Below, in pieces: positions 19,044 to 27,488 of a stretch of DNA of 64,000 nucleotides (position 1 is its first letter; every line of letters begins with the position of its first letter). Source of the DNA: Streptomyces sp. JHA26 (GTDB lineage: Bacteria > Actinomycetota > Actinomycetes > Streptomycetales > Streptomycetaceae). The notes below the pieces were generated by a model that saw only the letters and a program-made list of their open reading frames with translations, was not told where the DNA came from and searched no databases. A program made the position numbers and the translations under genes. The stretch covers positions 1 to 64,000 of the forward strand of contig NZ_BDJC01000017.1 of the NCBI RefSeq assembly GCF_002005565.1, given 5' to 3'.

Positions 19044-19898
19044 TCACCGGCCCGGAAGGGGGCCCGCTCCCCGGCGCCGCCTGGCACCGGTGAAGCCGCC
19101 TGGTCGCGGGGCGGGGCCCGCCTGACAGGTCGGACACCAGTACGTGGGGCGCTCGCGGGAGCCGTCGCCCTGGTCGGCGAGACGGACGGACGTGCCGCAG
19201 CGCAGGCACGGGCGGGGCGCGCGGCCGTAGACGAACAGGTTCTGTCCGCGCAGGCCCGTCGTGCGGCGGACCGGACGGTCGCGGTTGGCCTCCAGGAGCC
19301 TCTTGGCGAGCACGGGCAGTCTCACGGCCCTCTCGGCGGGCAATTCGCCCACCGGGAGCCACGGGGTGACGCCGAGCAGGAAGCACAGCTCGCACTTGTA
19401 GACGTTGCCGATCCCGGCGAGATTGCACTGGTCGAGCAGGGCCTCGCCGAGGGGGCGGGCCGGATCCTCACGGAGGTTGGCCAGGGCCTGCTCGGGGTCC
19501 CAGTCCGGGCCCAGCAGGTCCGGGCCGAGATGGCCGACGGCGCGCTGCTCGTCGGCGGTGCGCAGGACCTCCAGCACCGGCAGGCGGTATCCGACGGCCG
19601 TGTGGTCGGCGGTGGCGAGGACGACGCGGATCTGGTGGGCCGGGCCGCCGCTCCAGCGCTGACCGGCGGCGAACACCTTCCAGGCCCCGTCCATCCTCAG
19701 GTGCGAGTGCACCGTCAGGCCGCCCTCGACGCGGGTGAGCAGGTGTTTGCCGCGCGGAGTGACGTCCAGGACGGTACGGCCGGTGAGGTCGACCGTCGCG
19801 TACCGGGGCACGCGGAAGTCGCTGCGGGTCAGAGTCCTGCCCGCCAGTGCACCGTGCAGCCTCCGCGCGACCTGCCAGACCGTGTCTCCCTCGGGCAT
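19044..19898 (-). CDS. nei: Fpg/Nei-family DNA glycosylase/AP lyase (Nei-type endonuclease VIII)
   Basis: The 284-residue base-excision repair enzyme removes oxidised bases and nicks the backbone. It starts with MPEGDTVW, so after Met removal the catalytic Pro1 and Glu2 are present, and PEGDTV is of Nei rather than Fpg type. A helix-two-turn-helix region (NLAGIGNVYKCELCF, about residues 163-177) and a C-terminal zinc finger (CLRCG ... YWCPTC, about 234-260) complete the fold. A basic tail follows. The gene is 18 nt downstream of lhr on the same strand, so the two are probably cotranscribed. The same lhr-nei adjacency is known in mycobacteria. Confidence 0.92.
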   Translation of the reverse strand: MPEGDTVWQVARRLHGALAGRTLTRSDFRVPRYATVDLTGRTVLDVTPRGKHLLTRVEGGLTVHSHLRMDGAWKVFAAGQRWSGGPAHQIRVVLATADHTAVGYRLPVLEVLRTADEQRAVGHLGPDLLGPDWDPEQALANLREDPARPLGEALLDQCNLAGIGNVYKCELCFLLGVTPWLPVGELPAERAVRLPVLAKRLLEANRDRPVRRTTGLRGQNLFVYGRAPRPCLRCGTSVRLADQGDGSRERPTYWCPTCQAGPAPRPGGFTGARRRRGAGPLPGR

Positions 19899-19916
19899 GG
19901 GTCAAGGGTGACAGGC

Positions 19917-22900
19917 TCACGCCCGGATGCGCAGGCCGCGCGGGGTGGCGATGAAGCCCGCCTCCTCCAGGAGGGCGCCGAAGGGCGACGTCAGGGCCGC
20001 GGCGCCGTTGACGCGTTCCACCGTGACCGTACCGAGGGAACCCGCGCGGGCGGCAGCGGCGAGGGCCTCCGTGGCGGCGCGCAGGGCGGGGTCCTCGCCC
20101 GGTGGACCGTCCGGGTCGGAGGGCCACAGCAGCAGGGTCTTGCCGCCGCGCTCCATGTACAGCACCGGATCGCCCTCCACCAGCACCACCAGGGAACCCG
20201 CCTTGCGGCCCGGCTTGTGCGTGGCACCGGCCGGGGGATCGGGCCAGCCCAGGGCCGCGCCGTAGGCGTTCGCCGGATCGGCGGCGGCCAGGACGACGGC
20301 CCGGGAAACGGGGGCGGACCGGGCGCCGCGGCCGGGGAAACCGGCGTCGTACGAGCCGCGGGGTGAGCCGTGGCCGCCCCGGGAGGACGGGGGAGGCTGG
20401 ACGGGTGCGAAGACGCCGGCGGAACCGTCCGGGACGTCGGCGTCCTGGTGACCGCCGGCCGTGAAGTCGTCGAAGGGGGAGAGGGCACGGGCCCAGTCGT
20501 CCGGCGCGGAGCCGTCGGGTGAGGTGCGCCCCCCGGGGCCGCCGTCGCCGAGGTCCGTCCGGCCGGGAGGACCGTCGCCGCGCTCGCGGGCGTTGGCGAC
20601 CGCGCGCAACCGGTCCACCGCCCCCTCCATGGCGAACTGTGCCGCGCCGAGCCCCTCCACGACATAGCCGCGCCGGGCCTGACCGCTCTCCTCGAAAGCG
20701 GCCAGGATGCGGTACACCGCCGAGAAGCCGCCCTCGACGCCCTCGGCGGCGACGGCGCCGCGGGTCACCACGCCGTGCCGGTCCAGCAGCGTACGGGCCA
20801 GGGCGTGGGCGCGCACCGTGGTGTCCGCCTCGCGGGCCGGGAGCAGCGACCACCGGCCCGCGACCGTCGGCGGGCCCGTGCGGGACGTGGTGCGGGAGGC
20901 AGCTGTCAGCGAGCCGTAGCGTCCCCGCGGCACCGTGCGTCTGGCACGGTGAGCGGTGGCGCCCGCGGTACGGCCCGAGCCCAGCAGGGCGCGCAGGGGC
21001 GCCAGCGTGTCGTTCGTCAGCCGTCCGGACCAGGCCAGGTCCCACAGGGCGTCGGCCAGTTGGGGGTCCGTGACGTCCGGGTGCGTGGTGGCGCGGACCT
21101 GGTCGGCGATCTGCCGGAAGAACAGGCCGTAACCGCCGGAGAGGCTGTCCAGGACGGACTGGTGGAGAGCGGTCGTCTCCAGGGGGTGCGCGGGCGGCAG
21201 GAGCAGCGGGGCCGCGTCCGCCAGGTAGAGCGAGACCCAGCCGTCCTTGCCGGGCAGGGAGCCCGCACCCGCCCACACCACCTCGCCGGTGGCCGTGAGC
21301 TCGTCCAGCATCGCCGGCGTGTAGTCCGCCACCCGGGACGGCAGGACGAGCTTCTCCAGCGCGGACGCGGGCACGGTCGCGCCCTGCAGCTGCTCGACGG
21401 CCCGCACCAGCCCGTCGACGCCGCGCAGCGCGTGCCCCTTGCCGATGTGCTGCCACTGGGGCAGGAACTGGCCGAGCGCGGCCGGCGGCACCGGTTCCAG
21501 TTCGTGCCGCAGCGCGGCCAGGGAACGGCGGCGCAAGCGACGCAGTACCGTCGCGTCGCACCACTCCTGACCGATCCCGGCCGGATGGAACTCGCCCTGC
21601 ACGACCCGGCCGGCCGCCGCCAGCCGCTGCAGGGCGCCCTCGGTCACCGCGACGCCCAGACCGAAGCGGGCTGCGGCGGTGGTCGACGTGAACGGCCCGT
21701 GGGTGCGGGCGTGGCGGGCGAGCAGGTCGCCGAGCGGGTCCTTGACCGGTTCGGTGAAGGCCTCGGGCACGCCCACGGGCAGCGCCGTGCCCAACGCGTC
21801 GCGCAGTCGGCCCGCGTCCTCGATCGCCGCCCAGTGGTCGGTGCCGGCGATGCGCACCCTGATCGCGCGGCGGGCGGCGGCCAGCTCCGGCGCCCACTGC
21901 GGCTCCGCGCCGCGCTCGGCCAGCTCGGCGTCCGTGAGCGGTCCGAGCACGCGCAGCAGGTCGGCGACGCCCTCGGGATCCTTGACGCGCCGGTCCTCCG
22001 TGAGCCACCGCAGCTCGCGCTCCAGCTCGGTCAGCACGTCCGCGTCGAGCAGCTCGCGCAGCTCCGCCTGGCCGAGCAGCTCGGCCAGCAGCCGCGAGTC
22101 CAGCGACAGGGCGGCGGCCCGGCGCTCGGCGAGCGGCGAGTCGCCCTCGTACAGGAACTGGGCGACGTATCCGAACAGCAGGGAGCGCGCGAACGGGGAC
22201 GGCTCCGGGGTGGTGACCTCGACCAGGCGCACCTTGCGGGACTCCACGTCGCCCATCAGCTCGACCAGGCCGGGCACGTCGAAGACGTCCTGGAGGCACT
22301 CGCGGACCGCCTCCAGGACGATCGGGAACGAGCCGTACTCGCTCGCCACCTCGAGCAACTGCGCGGCGCGCTGGCGCTGCTGCCACAGGGGGGTGCGCTT
22401 GCCCGGACTGCGGCGCGGCAGCAGCAGCGCGCGGGCGGCGCACTCCCGGAAACGGGACGCGAACAGGGCCGACCCGCCCACCTGGTCGGTGACGATCCGG
22501 TCGACGTCGCCCTTGTCGAAGACGACGTCGGCCGCGCCGACGGGCGCCTGCTCGGCGTCGTACTGCGGACCGGGCCTCGACGGCTCCTGGTCGAGCAGGT
22601 CCAGGCCCATCAGATCGGCGTCCGGCAGGCGCAGCACGATGCCGTCGTCGGCGTGCATGACCTGGGCGTCCATGCCGTACCGCTCGGACAGGCGGGCGCC
22701 GAGCGCGAGCGCCCAGGGGGCGTGCACCTGGGCACCGAAGGGCGAGTGGACCACGACGCGCCAGTCGCCCAGCTCGTCCCGGAAGCGCTCCACGACGATG
22801 GTGCGGTCGTCGGGCACGTGGCCGCAGGCCTCCCGCTGCTCGTCGAGGTACGCCAGCACGTTGTCCGCCGCCCAGGCGTCCAGGCCCGCGGTGATCAGGC

Positions 22901-24821
22901 GCAGCCGGGCGTCCTCCTTGCCGAGGGCACCGACCTCGCGCAGGAAGGCGCCCAGCGCGCGGCCCAGTTCCAGCGGGCGGCCCAGCTGGTCGCCCTTCCA
23001 GAACGGCAGCCGGCCCGGCACGCCCGGGGCGGGGGAGACCAGCACCCGGTCGCGCGTGATGTCCTCGATGCGCCAGGAGCTCGTACCGAGCGTGAAGACG
23101 TCCCCGACCCGGGACTCGTACACCATCTCCTCGTCGAGCTCGCCGACCCGGCCGCCGCCCTTCTTCGGATCGGCGCCGGCGAGGAAGACGCCGAAGAGCC
23201 CGCGGTCGGGGATCGTCCCCCCGGAGGTGACGGCGAGGCGCTGGGCGCCCGGCCGGCCGGTGACGGTCCCCGCGACCCGGTCCCACACCACGCGCGGACG
23301 CAGCTCGGCGAAGGCATCGGACGGATAACGGCCCGCGAGCATGTCCAGGACGGCCGTGAAGGCCGACTCGGGCAGGGAGGCGAAGGGAGCGGCACGGCGG
23401 ACGGTGGCGAGCAGGTCCTCGACCCGCCAGGTGTCCAGCGCGGTCATCGCGACCAGCTGCTGGGCCAGCACGTCCAGCGGATTGGCGGGGATCCTCAGGG
23501 CCTCGATGGCACCACTGCGCATCCGCTCGGTGACCACGGCGGCCTGCACCAGGTCACCGCGGTACTTGGGGAAGACCACGCCCGTGGAGACCGCGCCGAC
23601 CTGGTGGCCCGCGCGGCCGACGCGCTGGAGGCCGGAGGCGACGGAGGGCGGTGACTCCACCTGGACCACGAGGTCGACGGCGCCCATGTCGATGCCCAGC
23701 TCCAGGCTGGAAGTGGCGACCACGGCGGGCAGCCGGCCCGCCTTGAGGTCCTCCTCGACCAGGGCGCGCTGTTCCTTGGAGACCGAGCCGTGGTGGGCGC
23801 GGGCGATCACGGGCGGGGCGCCCTGGGCCGTTCCCGAGCCGCCCATGAGCTCGGCGGGGGAGTGGTGCTCGTCCAGGGGCTCACCGGTCGCCCGCTCGTA
23901 CGCGATCTCGTTGAGCCTGTTGCACAGGCGCTCGGCCAGGCGGCGGGAGTTGGCGAAGACGATGGTGGAGCGGTGCGACTGGACGAGGTCGGTGATCCGC
24001 TCCTCGACGTGCGGCCAGATCGACGGGCGTTCGGCGCCCTCGTCGCCGTCGGCGGCCGGGGAGCCGCCGAGCTCCCCCAGGTCCTCGACCGGGACGACGA
24101 CGGAGAGGTCGAACTCCTTGCCCGAGTCCGGCTGGACGATCTCCACCTTGCCGCGGGGGGCGAGGAAGCGGGCGACCTCGTCCACCGGGCGGACCGTCGC
24201 CGACAGACCGATCCGGCGGGCCGGCTTCGGCAGCAGCTCGTCCAGCCGCTCCAGGGTGAGCGCGAGATGGGCGCCGCGCTTGGTGCCCGCCACCGCGTGC
24301 ACCTCGTCCAGGATCACCGTCTCCACACCGGTCAGCGCGTCGCGCGTGGCCGACGTCAGCATCAGGAACAGGGACTCCGGGGTCGTGATCAGGATGTCCG
24401 GCGGGCGGGTGGCCAGGGCCCGGCGCTCGGCGGCCGGGGTGTCGCCCGAGCGGATGCCGACCGTCACCTCCGGCTCGGGCAGACCGAGCCGGACGGCCTC
24501 CTGGCGGATGCCGGTCAGCGGGCTGCGCAGGTTCCGCTCGACGTCGACGGCCAGGGCCTTGAGCGGGGAGACGTAGAGCACCCGGCAGCGCTTCTTCGGA
24601 TCGGCCGGCGGAGGTGTGGAGGCCAGCTGGTCCAGGGCGGCGAGGAAGGCGGCCAGCGTCTTGCCGGACCCGGTGGGCGCGACCACCAGCACGTCCGAGC
24701 CCTCCGAGATGGCCCGCCACGCGCCCGTCTGGGCCGCGGTGGGCGCGGAGAAGGCCCCCGTGAACCAGCCGCGGGTCGCGGGGGAGAAGCCGTCCAGGGC
24801 TCGGTGTGCGGAGCTGACCAT
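19917..24821 (-). CDS. lhr: Lhr-type ATP-dependent DNA helicase
   Basis: The 1634-residue superfamily-2 helicase has Walker A VVAPTGSGKTLAAF (about 47-60), DEVH in VILDEVHAVAGTKRG, the TPESLFLMLTS motif, motif III SATV, and motif VI VGRAGHQVGA. The Lhr winged-helix and Lhr-specific domains follow, and a long C-terminal part of about 700 residues is characteristic of full-length Lhr. Family members translocate 3'-5' on single-stranded DNA and unwind RNA:DNA hybrids. A Gly/Asp/Arg-rich insert of roughly 100 residues near 1430 looks disordered. ATG 24821 begins 6 nt after a CACGAT -10 box with no ribosome binding site. The promoter carries the RecA-NDp signature, which fits a DNA-damage role. 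Confidence 0.93.
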   Translation of the reverse strand: MVSSAHRALDGFSPATRGWFTGAFSAPTAAQTGAWRAISEGSDVLVVAPTGSGKTLAAFLAALDQLASTPPPADPKKRCRVLYVSPLKALAVDVERNLRSPLTGIRQEAVRLGLPEPEVTVGIRSGDTPAAERRALATRPPDILITTPESLFLMLTSATRDALTGVETVILDEVHAVAGTKRGAHLALTLERLDELLPKPARRIGLSATVRPVDEVARFLAPRGKVEIVQPDSGKEFDLSVVVPVEDLGELGGSPAADGDEGAERPSIWPHVEERITDLVQSHRSTIVFANSRRLAERLCNRLNEIAYERATGEPLDEHHSPAELMGGSGTAQGAPPVIARAHHGSVSKEQRALVEEDLKAGRLPAVVATSSLELGIDMGAVDLVVQVESPPSVASGLQRVGRAGHQVGAVSTGVVFPKYRGDLVQAAVVTERMRSGAIEALRIPANPLDVLAQQLVAMTALDTWRVEDLLATVRRAAPFASLPESAFTAVLDMLAGRYPSDAFAELRPRVVWDRVAGTVTGRPGAQRLAVTSGGTIPDRGLFGVFLAGADPKKGGGRVGELDEEMVYESRVGDVFTLGTSSWRIEDITRDRVLVSPAPGVPGRLPFWKGDQLGRPLELGRALGAFLREVGALGKEDARLRLITAGLDAWAADNVLAYLDEQREACGHVPDDRTIVVERFRDELGDWRVVVHSPFGAQVHAPWALALGARLSERYGMDAQVMHADDGIVLRLPDADLMGLDLLDQEPSRPGPQYDAEQAPVGAADVVFDKGDVDRIVTDQVGGSALFASRFRECAARALLLPRRSPGKRTPLWQQRQRAAQLLEVASEYGSFPIVLEAVRECLQDVFDVPGLVELMGDVESRKVRLVEVTTPEPSPFARSLLFGYVAQFLYEGDSPLAERRAAALSLDSRLLAELLGQAELRELLDADVLTELERELRWLTEDRRVKDPEGVADLLRVLGPLTDAELAERGAEPQWAPELAAARRAIRVRIAGTDHWAAIEDAGRLRDALGTALPVGVPEAFTEPVKDPLGDLLARHARTHGPFTSTTAAARFGLGVAVTEGALQRLAAAGRVVQGEFHPAGIGQEWCDATVLRRLRRRSLAALRHELEPVPPAALGQFLPQWQHIGKGHALRGVDGLVRAVEQLQGATVPASALEKLVLPSRVADYTPAMLDELTATGEVVWAGAGSLPGKDGWVSLYLADAAPLLLPPAHPLETTALHQSVLDSLSGGYGLFFRQIADQVRATTHPDVTDPQLADALWDLAWSGRLTNDTLAPLRALLGSGRTAGATAHRARRTVPRGRYGSLTAASRTTSRTGPPTVAGRWSLLPAREADTTVRAHALARTLLDRHGVVTRGAVAAEGVEGGFSAVYRILAAFEESGQARRGYVVEGLGAAQFAMEGAVDRLRAVANARERGDGPPGRTDLGDGGPGGRTSPDGSAPDDWARALSPFDDFTAGGHQDADVPDGSAGVFAPVQPPPSSRGGHGSPRGSYDAGFPGRGARSAPVSRAVVLAAADPANAYGAALGWPDPPAGATHKPGRKAGSLVVLVEGDPVLYMERGGKTLLLWPSDPDGPPGEDPALRAATEALAAAARAGSLGTVTVERVNGAAALTSPFGALLEEAGFIATPRGLRIRA

Positions 24822-24827
24822 GGATCC

Positions 24828-24850
24828 ATCGTGCACCCGAGCACTGACAA
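24828..24850 (-). promoter_or_regulatory. RecA-NDp/PafBC-type promoter of lhr-nei
   Basis: Read on the minus strand it is TTGTCAGTGCT (24850-24840), a 6-nt spacer, then CACGAT (24833-24828), and the ATG follows after 6 nt. The published LexA-independent recA promoter motif is TTGTCAGTGGC-N6-TAGggT, so 9 of 11 upstream positions and the exact spacing match. Confidence 0.7.
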
Positions 24851-24929
24851 CCGGCTCGAACTGGGCGAACGGCCGCCCGGCGGGGCACGGCGGTGACGCC
24901 GGGCGACCCGGGTGCCGGAGAATGGACCC

Positions 24930-25796
24930 ATGGCGGGATCGGGTGAGCGGGCGCGGCACTGGCAGTACGCCGAACTGCCCGGCGTCGACCTGCTGCGCGC
25001 CCGGTACATACGGAAGACCTTCGTGAGGCACACGCACGAGCACTTCGTCATCGCCGCCATCGCCGACGGCGTCGAGGTCTTCCACCACGGCGGCGGCGAC
25101 CAGTACGCCGGCGCCGGATCGCTCGCGCTGATCAACCCCGACACCCCGCACACGGGACGGGCCGGCGTGCCGGAGGGCTGGCGGTACGGAGCGGTCTACC
25201 CGGCACCCGAGCTGGTGTCCGCGATCGCGGCGGAGACGACCACCCTGCGCGGCACGCCGGGGTTCGTCCGGCCGGTGTTCGACGACCCGTACGCCGCCGA
25301 GCTGGTCCACCGGGTGCTGCGGGCCGCCGACGAGGGCAACGCGCTCGCCGCCGACACGCTGCTGCGGGTGGCCGTGACCCGGCTGTTGCGACTGAACGGC
25401 GGCCCGCTGCCACGGCGGCAGGTGCGCACGGCCGGGGCCCGGGTCGCGGCACGCGCGCGTGCCGTGCTGGAGGAGCGGATGGCCGACCCGCCCCGTCTGG
25501 AGACGCTCGCCGCGGAGCTCGGGAGCAGCCCCTTCGCGTTGCTGCGCGCCTTCCGGGACGCGTACGGCATGCCGCCCCACACGTGGCTGACCGACGCCCG
25601 GGTGCGCCGGGCGCGGCGGATGCTGGACGCCGGGGCGGCACCGGCCGAGGCCGCCGTCGCCGTGGGCTTCACCGACCAGCCGCACCTGAACCGGCACTTC
25701 GCACGGATCGTGGGCGTACCGCCCGGCGCCTACCAGCGGGAGCGCAAGAACGTACAAGACGCGCGGCGGGGGCTGCTCCTACCGTCCGAGGCGTGA
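24930..25796 (+). CDS. AraC-family transcriptional regulator
   Basis: The 288-residue product has an N-terminal cupin-like AraC ligand domain (about 15-145; HTHEHFVIAAI, INPDTPHTG) and a C-terminal double helix-turn-helix (about 185-280; PRLETLAAELGSSPFALLRAF and AAVAVGFTDQPHLNRHFARIVGVPP). It overlaps azlC by 4 nt (GTGA) and almost certainly controls that exporter. Its close relatives in other bacteria sit beside azlCD-type genes. ATG 24930 was chosen over ATG 24912 because GAGAAT (24918-24923) forms a -10 box 6 nt before it. The inducer is probably an amino acid, by context only. Confidence 0.85.
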   Translation: MAGSGERARHWQYAELPGVDLLRARYIRKTFVRHTHEHFVIAAIADGVEVFHHGGGDQYAGAGSLALINPDTPHTGRAGVPEGWRYGAVYPAPELVSAIAAETTTLRGTPGFVRPVFDDPYAAELVHRVLRAADEGNALAADTLLRVAVTRLLRLNGGPLPRRQVRTAGARVAARARAVLEERMADPPRLETLAAELGSSPFALLRAFRDAYGMPPHTWLTDARVRRARRMLDAGAAPAEAAVAVGFTDQPHLNRHFARIVGVPPGAYQRERKNVQDARRGLLLPSEA

Positions 25797-26572
25797 CAGA
25801 ACAGACAGTCGTTCCCGCCGCGGGCGTCGCCGGGGGCAAGCCGGACGCCGCCGTCGTACGGGACGCCCTCGGGGTAGGAGTCGCCGTCGGGTTGTCCGGG
25901 TTCGCCTTCGGGGTGACCTCGGCGGGCAGTGGACTCACCTTGCTGCAGACGTGCGCGCTCAGCCTCCTGGTCTTCACGGGGGCGTCCCAGTTCGCGCTCG
26001 TGGGAGCGCTCGCGGCCGGCGGCAACCCGCTCACGGCCGCGGCGGGGGCCTTCTTCCTGGGCGTGCGCAACGCCTTCTACGGACTGCGGTTGTCGCAGTT
26101 GCTGGCCCTCCCGCGCGCGGTGCGGCCGTTCGCCGCGCAGTGGGTCATCGACGAGACGACGGCCGTGGCACTCGCGCAGCCGACGCGACGCGGCGTCCGG
26201 ATCGGGTTCACCGTCACCGGCCTCACCCTGTACGCGCTGTGGAACCTCACCACCCTGCTCGGCGCGCTGGGCGCGGAGGCCATCGGGGACACCGACGCCT
26301 GGGGTCTCGACGCGGCGGGACCCGCGGTCTTCCTGGCGCTGCTCGCGCCCATGCTGAAGACCACCACCGAGCGCGCGGTCGCCGCGGCGGCCGTCCTGCT
26401 GGGGCTCGGTCTGCTGCCCGTGCTGCCCGCCGGTGTGCCCGTCCTGGTGGCGGCGCTGGCGGCGCCGGCCGTCCTGTGGGCGGAGGGGCGCCGCAGGGGC
26501 GGCGCACAGGAGGGTGCCCAGGATGTCGCACCGAGCCCGGTGCAGGGCTCCGGGCGGGAGGGGGAGCGGTGA
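25793..26572 (+). CDS. azlC: AzlC-family branched-chain amino acid exporter large subunit
   Basis: The 259-residue integral membrane protein has about seven to eight helices. AzlC signatures are GLSGFAFGVTSAGSGLTLLQ (about residues 30-49), FTGASQFALVGALAAGG and FFLGVRNAFYGLRLS. With AzlD it exports branched-chain amino acids or related compounds. The GTG start overlaps the AraC gene stop. TACCGT lies 7 nt upstream, but coupling to the AraC gene seems more likely than a separate promoter. The C-terminal 25 residues are polar and variable. Confidence 0.88.
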   Translation: MTEQTVVPAAGVAGGKPDAAVVRDALGVGVAVGLSGFAFGVTSAGSGLTLLQTCALSLLVFTGASQFALVGALAAGGNPLTAAAGAFFLGVRNAFYGLRLSQLLALPRAVRPFAAQWVIDETTAVALAQPTRRGVRIGFTVTGLTLYALWNLTTLLGALGAEAIGDTDAWGLDAAGPAVFLALLAPMLKTTTERAVAAAAVLLGLGLLPVLPAGVPVLVAALAAPAVLWAEGRRRGGAQEGAQDVAPSPVQGSGREGER

Positions 26573-26877
26573 ACGTCTGGATCGCGATCGGCGTGACCGC
26601 ACTCGGCTGCTACGCCGTCAAACTCATCGGGCTGCTCGTGCCCGCGGGCGTCCTGGAGCGGCCGTTGGTCAGGCGTCTCGCCGCCCTGCTGCCCGTCGCC
26701 CTCCTCGCGGCGCTCACCGCCCAGCAGACCTTCGCGGACGGGCGGGCGCTCGTGCTGGACGCACGGGCCGCGGGAGTCGCCGCGGCCGCCGTCGCCCTGG
26801 TGCTGCGGGCGCCGTTCCTCCTGGTCGTCGCGGCGGCCGTCGTGGTCACCGCGGGTGTGCGGGCCATGGGCGGATGA
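26569..26877 (+). CDS. azlD: AzlD-family branched-chain amino acid exporter small subunit
   Basis: The 102-residue product has four hydrophobic segments, starting MNVWIAIGVTALGCYAVKLIGLLVP and ending in a long Ala/Val helix. It is the small partner required with AzlC for export. GTG 26569 overlaps the azlC stop (GTGA), making a three-gene coupled operon with the AraC regulator. Confidence 0.88.
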   Translation: MNVWIAIGVTALGCYAVKLIGLLVPAGVLERPLVRRLAALLPVALLAALTAQQTFADGRALVLDARAAGVAAAAVALVLRAPFLLVVAAAVVVTAGVRAMGG

Positions 26878-26929
26878 GGGCGGGCGGTCCGGTCGGCCGG
26901 CGGGGCGGTCGGCCGGCGGGGCGGCCGCG

Positions 26930-27110
26930 GGCCCGGAGCGTACGCGGGGCGTCGAGCGTCACCAGGGGCGTGCCTCCAGCGCGGGGCGGGTGCCCAGTGG
27001 TACCGGCGGACGGGCCATCCGCCGTCCTCGTCCTGTTCCGCCGCGAGGAAGTCGAGGGAGCGGGCCGTCTCGTCGTCCGTGAACCACACGCGCGCGCGAG
27101 CGGAGTGCGG
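26930..27110 (-). pseudogene. Remnant of a prenyltransferase/squalene-cyclase-like protein C-terminus
   Basis: Minus-strand reading gives VWFTDDETARSLDFLAAEQ followed by DEDGGWPVRRYHWAPA, a motif typical of the C-terminal repeat of squalene-cyclase or prenyltransferase-like proteins. The match then continues in a different frame as GTPLVTLDAPRTLRARG, so a frameshift lies near 26990. No start codon or upstream domain exists, and the rest of the gene is gone. This fills most of the 356-nt gap between azlD and the DUF3046 gene. The family assignment is by motif memory. Confidence 0.45.
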
Positions 27111-27233
27111 GCCGGGGCGTAGGGGGAGTGGGGGAGCTCCGTTCCCGGCCGTGTGTCAGACCGTGGGGCGGAAAGCGGTCCCAGGACGCGGCCCCGGCTC
27201 GGGGCCCACCCTCAGGGGCGGGATACTGGGGTC

Positions 27234-27428
27234 ATGCGGTTGACGGTCTTCTGGGAGCGGATGACGGAGCACTTCGGTCCGGGGTACGCCGACACCTTCG
27301 CGCGCGATCACGTGATGACGGAGCTCGGTGGTCGTACGGTGCACGAGGCGCTGGACGCCGGCTGGGACGCCAAGGACGTGTGGCGGGTGGTCTGCACCGT
27401 CATGAGCGTGCCACAGGAACGGCGCTGA
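27234..27428 (+). CDS. DUF3046 small protein upstream of recA
   Basis: The 64-residue actinobacterial protein contains MRLTVFWERMTEHFGPGYAD and GRTVHEALDAGWDAKDVWR. DUF3046 genes sit near recA-recX across actinobacteria, and function is not established. GATACT (27222-27227) lies 6 nt before the ATG, another leaderless-type start. Compact helices and an acidic, tryptophan-containing core suggest a folded protein. Confidence 0.85.
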   Translation: MRLTVFWERMTEHFGPGYADTFARDHVMTELGGRTVHEALDAGWDAKDVWRVVCTVMSVPQERR

Positions 27429-27488
27429 CCGGTCACGAAGATCGCGGACCGTGCGTCCGCTGTCGGTGGCGTGGGCGAGACTTGGTCC

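Noticed and set aside
19005..20366. A plus-strand frame across nei and the end of lhr
   Set aside because: It overlaps clear minus-strand genes with intact motifs and has no ribosome binding site or conserved domain.
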